A stretch of 5,958 bases of DNA, taken from positions 1-5,958 of the forward strand of contig JAESSR010000240.1 in the NCBI GenBank assembly GCA_016764015.1. Reading direction: 5' to 3'. Under the pieces are notes generated by a model, which was not told the origin of the DNA, did not search any database, and worked only from the letters and a program-made list of their open reading frames with translations. This document shows positions 1 through 4,654 of the stretch, piece by piece. Origin of the DNA: Phycisphaerales bacterium. Its GTDB lineage: Bacteria; Planctomycetota; Phycisphaerae; Phycisphaerales; UBA1924. Positions within the stretch are counted from its first letter, which is position 1, and each line of letters begins with the position of its first letter. The translations under genes and the position numbers were made by a program.

Positions 1-1
1 A

Positions 2-412
2 CGATCTGGTCACTCCAAGATGTACCAGTTCGAAGGCGGCCAGATGCCATTCTTCCGGCGTATGCCGAAGTTTGGTTTCACCAATGCGAACTTCAAGACA
101 CACTTCTGGTCAGTCAACCTTGGTGCGATTACCGCCCATGCTGACTTCAAGAATGGTGGAGAAGTCAACCACGAAACACTGATCAAGGCTGGTCTCGTCC
201 GCGACACCTCCCGCAACCTCAAGATCCTCGGCGATCTTGAAGATGGTCATGATAAGCTCAATGTGAAGCTCATCGTTAATACAAACCGCGTCACCGACTC
301 GGCTCGTAAGATGATTATTGATGCTGGTGGTTCAGTCAACGAAACTGGTACTCGCCGCGACCGCGTGCGTGGTATCGATCGTAACTCGGACGATCGCACA
401 CCGAAGAACTAG
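2..412 (+). CDS. rplO: 50S ribosomal protein L15, 5' end outside the window, ends at an in-frame TAG
   Basis: L15 is a large-subunit protein that binds 23S rRNA and acts late in 50S assembly. The frame is open from base 2, so the gene enters from the left edge and the ATG at 20 is internal. The first residues, RSGHSK, belong to the usual glycine- and basic-rich L15 N-terminal arm. They are followed by FEGGQMPFFRRMPKFGF, which matches the conserved FEGGQMPLxRRLPKxGF segment. The C-terminal signature (KILGDL through VTDSARKMIIDAGG) is present, then a basic stretch with TGTRRDRVRG. The visible part has 136 codons before TAG at 410-412. The core fold looks complete, but the same frame continues as convincing coding sequence for 26 more codons, so the true product may be longer. 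Identity is certain; the 3' end is not. Confidence 0.95.
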   Translation, partial: RSGHSKMYQFEGGQMPFFRRMPKFGFTNANFKTHFWSVNLGAITAHADFKNGGEVNHETLIKAGLVRDTSRNLKILGDLEDGHDKLNVKLIVNTNRVTDSARKMIIDAGGSVNETGTRRDRVRGIDRNSDDRTPKN

Positions 413-493
413 ACCAAGAAGCTTAAGAACCAGGAATGGCATCGCAAGCGTGCCGAAGCATTCGCCAAGGGCGAGGTTCTTAAGAAGAAATGA
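413..493 (+). other. In-frame continuation of the L15 reading frame beyond TAG
   Basis: After TAG (410-412) the L15 frame stays open for 26 codons to TGA at 491-493. The encoded peptide starts TKKLKNQEWHRKR and ends AKGEVLKKK. It is strongly basic, as a ribosomal protein tail should be, and seven of eight lysines use AAG, as in the neighbouring ribosomal genes. The preceding residues RTPKN join naturally to TKKLKN. Possible explanations are a recent nonsense mutation, a sequence error, natural readthrough or a reassigned TAG. One change such as TTG (Leu) to TAG would be enough. That this was once L15 coding sequence is fairly sure; whether it is translated now cannot be seen. Confidence 0.75.
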
Positions 494-527
494 TCAGGTT
501 GTTCACCCAACGATCTCGTTAGAAACA

Positions 528-599
528 AGACGCCGTGACTGATCGCTTGAAACTTGGGTTCTTCAAAGCCCTAGGAATAAGAAATCGGTCACGGCGTTT
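528..599 (+). other. Long hairpin in the rplO-secY spacer
   Basis: Bases 528-543 pair with 584-599 over 16 consecutive positions, two of them G-U (529-598 and 540-587). The 40-nt loop can form a smaller hairpin of its own (545-551 with 562-569, one bulged A) or alternatives using GGG 556-558 with CCC 569-571. The G-U pairs work only in + strand RNA. There is no proper U-tract after the stem, only UUUCUCG with the Us largely paired, so it is a poor intrinsic terminator. It could be an mRNA 3'-end or processing structure for the L15 message, or a leader element for secY. Confidence 0.55.
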
Positions 600-621
600 C
601 TCGAATAAGCCGTTCTGCCTG

Positions 622-652
622 TTGTAGGATATAGCTCACAGATTTGTATACG
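622..652 (+). promoter_or_regulatory. Candidate promoter for secY
   Basis: TTGTAG (622-627) and TATACG (647-652) resemble -35 and -10 hexamers with a slightly long 19-nt spacer, about 40 nt before the secY start. A closely similar block (GTTGT, then ATAG, then CAGATTT directly before TATAC) occurs upstream of rpsK at 2940-2970. This raises the chance that it is real. Confidence 0.35.
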
Positions 653-692
653 GCAAGGGCAATCAAGTAAGACCCAATGGAGCAATCACGCG

Positions 693-2066
693 ATGCTGTT
701 TAAAACAATCGCCAATGTATTTCGGATCGAAGAACTCCGAAACAAGATTCTCTTTACACTCGCGATGCTCGCGGTGTATCGCATCGGGTTCTGGATTCCA
801 GTCCCCGGCGTCGATCAGGGCGCGCTGACTGATTTCTTCCAAGCCCAAGCAGCTACCGGCGGTGCCGCGGGCAAGGTCATGCAGTATGTCGCGATCTTCT
901 CGGGTGGTTCATTCGGGCAATCGACGATCTTTGGTCTGGGCATTATGCCTTATATCACGGCGTCGATTATCTTCCAGCTCTTTGGATCGGTATCACCTCA
1001 GCTCAAAAAACTCAAATCCGAAGGCCCAGCAGGGCAAACCAAAATCCAAGAATGGACCCGATATGTCACTGTTGGTCTCTGTATTGTGCAGGCTGTAGGT
1101 TGGCTTTCCTACATATCGAGTTCTGGGCTTGTCTATTCACAATGGGCGAACAATCCGCTTTGGTGGATCATGGGCGTCGCTACACTGACCGCAGGTACCA
1201 TCTTCTTGATGTGGCTTGGCGAGCAAATCGATAGATTCGGTATCGGCAATGGTGTATCACTGATTATCATGGGCGGCATCCTGACCGGGATGCCCGGTGC
1301 GATCGGGAGCCTGATCTCTGGGTTTGATCCTGGAGATCCCAACAAGATGGGGTGGATGGGACTAATTATCCTAGTGAGCCTCTTTGTGATGGTCGTCGCA
1401 GGATCGGTCTTGCTCACTGTTGCTCAACGACGAATACCGGTGCAGCAAGCCAAGCATTCTCGTGGCAAGCGTGTCTTTGGCGGACAGAAGAGCTATCTGC
1501 CATTGCGTGTCAACCACGGTGGTGTTATGCCGATTATCTTTGCGAGTTCATTGATGATTTTCCCATCGGTGATCTTGGGGTACTTGACCGACTCGGCTCA
1601 AGCGACCGGCAACAATGTTGGGATGTACTTTGATGTCATCAGTTGGCTTAGTAGAAGTTTCCAGATGGGGCAGTTCCCCTATGTGGTTCTGTATGTGGGC
1701 ATGGTTTACTTCTTTAGCTACTTCTGGATCACCGTCCAGTTTAACCCTGAAGAGATGAGCACCCAGCTTCGAGATCACGGTTCGTTTATCCCCGGATTGC
1801 GACCCGGTCCGCGGACGGCTGAATACCTTGAAGCGGTGATGGAACGAATTACCTATGTGGGTGCGGCGTTCCTCGCGGTGATCGCGGTGCTGCCGATGGT
1901 GGCGAGTTCGAAGCTCGGTATTGATTTTACTGTTTCTCAGTTCCTTGGCGGGACCGGGTTATTGATTGTGGTCTCGGTTGCATTGGACTTCCTCCAACGC
2001 GTGGAAGCCAACTTGTTGATGCGGAACTATGATGGATTCCTTGGGAACTCGAATGATCAGCAATAA
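693..2066 (+). CDS. secY: Protein translocase subunit SecY
   Basis: SecY forms the membrane channel of the Sec translocon with SecE and SecG. It moves unfolded proteins with SecA and inserts membrane proteins from the ribosome. The 457 residues are typical in length and contain ten hydrophobic segments at roughly 20-38, 76-98, 121-145, 155-174, 185-207, 220-243, 273-297, 328-348, 387-405 and 413-433. A plug region (about 65-80) precedes the hallmark IMPYITASIIFQL. Other family marks are LTVAQRRIPVQQAK (241-254), LPLRVNHGGVMPIIFASSL (269-287), and the cytosolic loop FNPEEMSTQL through FIPGLRPGPRTAEYL (350-379), which contacts ribosome and SecA. The C-terminus LDFLQRVEANLLMRNYDGFL is also standard. 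The start is ATG 693, with GGAG at 679-682 ten bases before it. adk does not follow. Confidence 0.98.
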   Translation: MLFKTIANVFRIEELRNKILFTLAMLAVYRIGFWIPVPGVDQGALTDFFQAQAATGGAAGKVMQYVAIFSGGSFGQSTIFGLGIMPYITASIIFQLFGSVSPQLKKLKSEGPAGQTKIQEWTRYVTVGLCIVQAVGWLSYISSSGLVYSQWANNPLWWIMGVATLTAGTIFLMWLGEQIDRFGIGNGVSLIIMGGILTGMPGAIGSLISGFDPGDPNKMGWMGLIILVSLFVMVVAGSVLLTVAQRRIPVQQAKHSRGKRVFGGQKSYLPLRVNHGGVMPIIFASSLMIFPSVILGYLTDSAQATGNNVGMYFDVISWLSRSFQMGQFPYVVLYVGMVYFFSYFWITVQFNPEEMSTQLRDHGSFIPGLRPGPRTAEYLEAVMERITYVGAAFLAVIAVLPMVASSKLGIDFTVSQFLGGTGLLIVVSVALDFLQRVEANLLMRNYDGFLGNSNDQQ

Positions 2067-2070
2067 GCTG

Positions 2071-2086
2071 CTTTGAAGGTTCAAAG
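2071..2086 (+). other. Short perfect inverted repeat just after secY
   Basis: CTTTGAA (2071-2077) and TTCAAAG (2080-2086) are perfect complements separated by GG, beginning 4 nt after the secY stop. In RNA this gives about 6 bp with a 4-nt loop. No U-tract follows, so it is not a terminator by itself. It may protect the mRNA 3' end or be chance. Confidence 0.3.
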
Positions 2087-2143
2087 TGAGATTCGGACGG
2101 GCAAGCATTCATTTGCAACTAAAATGCCCTGAAAAGAAGACAT

Positions 2144-2190
2144 AAACCGGCCCTTGTGAAGTTTCAAGAGCCGATTTGAGAAGATTTTTT
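2144..2190. terminator. Possible terminator hairpin in the secY-rpmJ spacer, orientation uncertain
   Basis: Bases 2144-2156 and 2165-2177 face each other over 13 positions with an 8-nt loop. Read as + strand RNA there are two C-A mismatches (2152/2169 and 2147/2174), and a run of six Us (2185-2190) comes 7 nt after the stem. Read as - strand RNA the two mismatches become G-U pairs, the stem is unbroken, and a U-rich tail (AUGUCUUCUUUUC) follows. It could end the secY message or stop leftward transcription. The - strand version is better formed. Confidence 0.4.
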
Positions 2191-2215
2191 AGAGGTTGGT
2201 GCCTATCATCCTCGC

Positions 2216-2253
2216 CCTCCAAAGCCATTGGTTGCGGAGGAATCGAAATGTGA
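2216..2253 (+). promoter_or_regulatory. Shine-Dalgarno plus ATG-TGA start-stop in the rpmJ leader, with a facing anti-SD
   Basis: A strong Shine-Dalgarno GGAGG (2236-2240) lies 7 nt before ATG (2248-2250), which is followed at once by TGA (2251-2253). This site is in the same frame as rpmJ, 23 codons upstream. CCTCC at 2216-2220 can pair with the whole GGAGG. Alternatively CCAA (2219-2222) can pair with TTGG (2228-2231), which would free the SD. No protein can come from it apart from formyl-Met. It may be a ribosome-binding or stalling site, a relic of a lost gene, or chance. Confidence 0.35.
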
Positions 2254-2258
2254 GTTGA

Positions 2259-2310
2259 TCCGTGCATGATGACATGCATGGACACAAAAAAGCCGCTTAG
2301 CGGCAGGAGA
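2259..2310 (+). promoter_or_regulatory. Tandem hairpins ending at the rpmJ Shine-Dalgarno
   Basis: The first stem pairs 2259-2268 with 2273-2282: ten continuous base pairs including one G-U, around an AUGA loop. After an A6 run (2286-2291), a second stem GCCGC/GCGGC (2292-2296 with 2300-2304, loop UUA) ends directly against the rpmJ SD AGGAGA (2305-2310). The position suggests control or exposure of the SD. On the - strand the second stem is followed by six Us, so it could also act as a leftward terminator. Confidence 0.45.
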
Positions 2311-2316
2311 GTTGTG

Positions 2317-2433
2317 ATGAAGGTTTCATCCAGCGTAAAACGCCGCTCAAAGGATTGCCAGATCGTTCGCCGTAAGGGCAAGGTCTTTGTAATCAACAAA
2401 AAGAACCCACGCTTTAAGCAGCGCCAGGGCTAA
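2317..2433 (+). CDS. rpmJ: 50S ribosomal protein L36, zinc-ligand-poor (C-minus) type
   Basis: L36 is the smallest protein of the large subunit and stabilises 23S rRNA near the L7/L12 stalk base and peptidyl transferase region. The product is 38 residues, the usual length for the family, starting [20 protein letters not shown] and ending NPRFKQRQG, with the typical C-terminal QRQG. The common zinc-binding form has ligands C11, C14, C27 and H33. Here these positions are S11, C14, N27 and F33, so only one remains and zinc binding as in the standard ribbon is not expected. The DCQIVRRKG and NPRF wording resembles the alternative C-minus paralogue (YkgO in E. coli). The start is ATG 2317, with AGGAGA ending 6 nt before it. 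In-frame ATGs at 2266 and 2278 were not chosen because L36 begins MKV and they lack this SD. Confidence 0.95.
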   Translation: MKVSSSVKRRSKDCQIVRRKGKVFVINKKNPRFKQRQG

Positions 2434-2466
2434 TTGAGTTATTGAGCGACGGTAAGAGTACATAAC

Positions 2467-2524
2467 TGCGTACCGATTGGTGCGTGTCTGATAGAACTTC
2501 CGGGTTGAATCCCGGTGACAGGAG
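2467..2524 (+). promoter_or_regulatory. Two hairpins in the rpsM leader plus Shine-Dalgarno
   Basis: In the 97-nt spacer between rpmJ and rpsM, bases 2469-2474 pair with 2479-2484 (one G-U, loop GAUU), extendable by two G-U pairs. Further on, CCGGG (2500-2504) pairs with CCCGG (2511-2515) around UUGAAU. The SD AGGAG (2520-2524) follows 4 nt later and sits 6 nt before the rpsM ATG. In E. coli the leader at this same point binds S4 to control the alpha operon. No matching pseudoknot can be confirmed by eye. Confidence 0.4.
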
Positions 2525-2530
2525 CAAACG

Positions 2531-2908
2531 ATGCCCCGTATCGCAGGTGTTGACATTCCAGATCGTAAGAAGATCTACTATTCATTGCAGTACATCCATG
2601 GGATTGGTCCCAAGTTTGCTGCGGATATCCTTGCAGAAGCAAAGATCAATCCAGATATGAAGGCTAATGAGCTCAGTGAAACAGAAGTTTCATCGCTCAA
2701 CACCATCGTTGATGGTACTTACCTTGTAGAGGGTGGGCTTCGTCGTCAGGTGCAGCAGAACATCCAACGCTTGCGTGAGATTCGTTCTTACCGCGGTGCT
2801 CGTCATCGTGCTGGTCTTCCAACGCGTGGACAGCGTACTCGCTGTAATGCTCGTACTCGTAAGGGTCGTGCGAAGACCGTTGCGGGCAAGAAGGGCGTGA
2901 AGGGATAA
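2531..2908 (+). CDS. rpsM: 30S ribosomal protein S13
   Basis: S13 sits in the head of the small subunit, where it contacts 16S rRNA, the P-site tRNA through its C-terminal tail, and the large subunit through an intersubunit bridge. The 125-residue product is of normal length. It begins MPRIAGVDIPDRKK, followed by the helix-turn-helix core with YIHGIGPKFA (21-30), a conserved VEGGLRRQVQQNIQRL stretch (66-81) and SYRGARHRAGLPTRGQRT (86-103). The basic tail NARTRKGRAK (106-115) is the part expected to reach the decoding centre. The start is ATG 2531, with AGGAG at 2520-2524. The gene is third in the secY-rpmJ-rpsM-rpsK run and is probably co-transcribed with rpmJ. Confidence 0.98.
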   Translation: MPRIAGVDIPDRKKIYYSLQYIHGIGPKFAADILAEAKINPDMKANELSETEVSSLNTIVDGTYLVEGGLRRQVQQNIQRLREIRSYRGARHRAGLPTRGQRTRCNARTRKGRAKTVAGKKGVKG

Positions 2909-2940
2909 TCAACTGTTGGTGGCAGGTTGTCACTCAATGG

Positions 2941-2970
2941 TTGTGTATCAGATAGTTTCAGATTTATACA
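2941..2970 (+). promoter_or_regulatory. Candidate promoter for rpsK in the rpsM-rpsK spacer
   Basis: TTGTGT (2941-2946) and TATACA (2965-2970) are spaced 18 nt apart in an A+T-richer part of the 133-nt spacer, about 70 nt before rpsK. The block GTTGT, ATAG, CAGATTT and TATAC is shared, with a one-base shift, with the candidate secY promoter at 621-651. The -10 fits the consensus at four of six positions and the -35 is weak. Confidence 0.35.
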
Positions 2971-3041
2971 AACACATCGCAAGGTTCCAGCCCGCAGTTA
3001 AACGCTCGGGATCATAAGTGGAGTCGATAGGAGCGAAATCA

Positions 3042-3419
3042 ATGGCGAAGAAGCAGAAGAAAATTCGTAAGGGTGTCGTACGCGGGATTGCTCACATCAA
3101 AGCAACCCACAACAACACCATGATCACCGTCACCGATGTCAGCGGCGAAACCCTCGCATGGGACTCTGCTGGCACCATCGGTTTTAAGGGTGCTCGTAAA
3201 TCCACTCCATTTGCAGCGACCAGAGCCGGCGAACAAGTCGGGCAGAAGGTCCGCAAGATGGGGATGAACGAACTCGAAGTACGGATCACCGGCGCTGGTG
3301 CTGGTCGTGAGAATGCGGTTTCAGGTCTTGCTTCAACCGGTCTTCGCGTCACAGCGATTGAAGACCACACGCCGGTTCCTCACAACGGGTGCCGCCCTTG
3401 TAAGAAGCGTCGCGTCTGA
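3042..3419 (+). CDS. rpsK: 30S ribosomal protein S11
   Basis: S11 lies on the platform of the small subunit and helps shape the E-site region around the 16S rRNA 690/790 loops. The product has 125 residues: a basic N-terminus MAKKQKKIRKG, then HIKATHNNTMITVTD (18-32), WDSAGTIGFKGARKSTPFAA (40-59) and the classic C-terminus starting IEDHTPVPHNGCRP and ending in KKRRV. One departure is GAGAGR at 84-89, where most bacterial S11 proteins have GPGxGR. Another is Cys120 in GCRPCKKRRV, where proline is common. ATG 3042 was chosen because AGGAG (3029-3033) lies 8 nt upstream and S11 normally starts near MAKK; an in-frame GTG at 3018 lacks such support. rpoA follows after a terminator, with no rpsD between. 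Confidence 0.98.
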   Translation: MAKKQKKIRKGVVRGIAHIKATHNNTMITVTDVSGETLAWDSAGTIGFKGARKSTPFAATRAGEQVGQKVRKMGMNELEVRITGAGAGRENAVSGLASTGLRVTAIEDHTPVPHNGCRPCKKRRV

Positions 3420-3430
3420 TTGAATATTTT

Positions 3431-3464
3431 ACGCCCCAGCACACAACTGTGCCGGGGTGTTTTT
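3431..3464 (+). terminator. Intrinsic terminator after rpsK
   Basis: Starting 11 nt after the rpsK stop, bases 3431-3443 face 3448-3460 around a CAAC loop. The stem has one A-C mismatch (3438/3453), one G-U pair, and a GC-rich CCCC/GGGG block. It runs into UGUUUUU (3458-3464). This is a good Rho-independent terminator and implies that rpoA has a separate promoter, at least in part. Confidence 0.85.
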
Positions 3465-3475
3465 CGTGATCGGTG

Positions 3476-3507
3476 TTGTGCGAAAGCAGAAATCGATCAA
3501 CTAAATC
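3476..3507 (+). promoter_or_regulatory. Weak candidate promoter for rpoA-rplQ
   Basis: TTGTGC (3476-3481) and TAAATC (3502-3507) are separated by 20 nt, longer than usual. The GTTGT at 3475-3479 echoes the start of the blocks before secY and rpsK. A promoter is expected somewhere in 3465-3600 because of the terminator upstream, but this exact placement is weak. Confidence 0.25.
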
Positions 3508-3532
3508 AATGTGCTTCGATCGGGAAGTAAGA

Positions 3533-3556
3533 GCATCGTCGTCAGCAGGACGATGC
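3533..3556 (+). promoter_or_regulatory. Perfect 8-bp hairpin in the rpoA leader
   Basis: GCATCGTC (3533-3540) and GACGATGC (3549-3556) are exact complements around an 8-nt loop, about 87 nt before the rpoA start. No U-tract follows, so it is not a terminator. It lies in the leader transcript if the promoter is upstream of it. The remaining spacer up to the start contains a bulged dyad (3598-3616), two copies of CAACGATC (3589-3596 and 3614-3621) and the SD AGGAGA (3631-3636). Confidence 0.45.
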
Positions 3557-3642
3557 ATCTGTGAGCCGAGCGAAGGTAGGAAAGTTAACAACGATCTTTG
3601 ATCATCAATGATTCAACGATCGCTCTGCTGAGGAGAAATATC

Positions 3643-4653
3643 ATGCGAGTACGCTGGCGTGGTTTAGAGTTGCCTTCACAGGTTATCGCAGATCCCAAGT
3701 TCACCGACGACACCTTCGGGCGGTTGTCTGTTGAACCATTCGAACGCGGCATGGGCACAACGATCGGGAACTCCCTTCGTCGTATCCTGCTATCTTCGCT
3801 TGAGGGTGCATCGGTCACAGCAATCAAGATCAAGGGTGTTGAGCACGAGTTCACCAGCTTACCTGGCGTGCTCGAAGACACCACTGATATTGTTCTCAAT
3901 ATCAAGAACCTGATCGTCAAGCTCGAAGGCGATGAGCCTCGCGTGATGAAGCTCGCGGCTCAAGGCCCGGGTGAAGTGACCGCCGATCTGATCGAAGCGG
4001 ACACCAATGTGACGATCGTCAACAAAGACTTGGTCATCGCGACACTCACCGAAGAGATTCCATTCGAGATGGAAATCCATGTCGGTAAAGGACGCGGCTA
4101 TATCCCTGCTTCCGAGCAGTACGGTCGAAACGAAGATCAAGAAATCGGAATCATCCCGGTCGACGCGATCTACTCACCTGTCCAGCGTGTTCGCTACCAT
4201 GTAGAAGACACCCGCGTGGGCATGAAGACCAACTTTGACAAGCTCACCATGGAAATCTGGACCGATGGCACCGCCACCCCAGAAATGGCGCTCGTCGAAG
4301 CTGCCAAGATCATGCGTAAGCACCTCAACCCATTCGTCCAATACTTCAATGTCGGCGAAGAACGGGTTTCAGAAAATGCAGCAGCCGCTGCGGGTGTGGA
4401 TGAGGAACTGATCCGCAAGCTGAACATGCCAATCCAGCAGCTCGATCTGTCTGTTCGTGCATCGAACTGCTTGGAATCAGCCCGTATTGACACCGTTGCA
4501 CAGCTCGTCACCAAGAATGAACCAGAGCTTCTCAAGCTTCGTTCGTTCGGACGAACATCACTGCGTGAAGTGAAGCGTAAGCTTCTTGATATTGATTTGG
4601 ACCTCGGCGTTGAACTCCCAGAAGGATACAACGCTGCTGGTGGAATGCTCTAA
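3643..4653 (+). CDS. rpoA: DNA-directed RNA polymerase subunit alpha
   Basis: The alpha dimer is the scaffold on which beta and beta' assemble, and its C-terminal domain touches UP-element DNA and activators. The product is 336 residues, close to the usual 310-340. The N-terminal domain (about 1-235) contains EPFERGMGTTIGNSLRRILL (31-50), LPGVLEDTTDIVLNIK (73-88) and VGKGRGYIPA (147-156), which are dimerisation and beta-contact regions. After an alanine-containing linker (about 240-262), the C-terminal domain begins at LDLSVRASNCLESA (277-290). R282, N285 and C286 correspond to E. coli R265, N268 and C269 of the DNA-binding determinant. LRSFGRTSLREVKRKL (309-324) follows. ATG 3643 is chosen over an in-frame TTG at 3598 because AGGAGA (3631-3636) sits 6 nt before it and alpha starts with this kind of sequence. 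It is likely co-transcribed with rplQ. Confidence 0.98.
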   Translation: MRVRWRGLELPSQVIADPKFTDDTFGRLSVEPFERGMGTTIGNSLRRILLSSLEGASVTAIKIKGVEHEFTSLPGVLEDTTDIVLNIKNLIVKLEGDEPRVMKLAAQGPGEVTADLIEADTNVTIVNKDLVIATLTEEIPFEMEIHVGKGRGYIPASEQYGRNEDQEIGIIPVDAIYSPVQRVRYHVEDTRVGMKTNFDKLTMEIWTDGTATPEMALVEAAKIMRKHLNPFVQYFNVGEERVSENAAAAAGVDEELIRKLNMPIQQLDLSVRASNCLESARIDTVAQLVTKNEPELLKLRSFGRTSLREVKRKLLDIDLDLGVELPEGYNAAGGML

Positions 4654-4654
4654 G

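Noticed and set aside
318..542. 74-codon + strand frame overlapping the L15 end
   Set aside because: It is out of frame with L15, arginine-rich without a known pattern, and has no SD. The L15 frame itself explains 413-493.
677..703. Eight-codon ATG frame overlapping the secY start
   Set aside because: It has no SD of its own at a useful distance; the GGAG lies inside it and serves secY. Likely chance.
2266..2316. Upstream in-frame ATGs that would extend L36 by up to 17 residues
   Set aside because: L36 universally starts MKV, and the AGGAGA is placed for ATG 2317. The region is better read as hairpins.
2109..2399. 96-codon - strand frame across the secY-rpmJ spacer
   Set aside because: It overlaps rpmJ in antisense, has no recognisable family and no clear SD. 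The spacer is better explained by RNA structures.
2440..2530. A tRNA gene suggested by the T-arm-like hairpin
   Set aside because: The loop is one base short, and no acceptor, D or anticodon arms could be assembled around it.
3018..3041. GTG start adding eight residues to S11
   Set aside because: The SD AGGAG lies inside this stretch and points to ATG 3042.
3598..3642. TTG start adding fifteen residues to RpoA
   Set aside because: The SD AGGAGA at 3631-3636 lies inside it, and alpha subunits start near the ATG at 3643.
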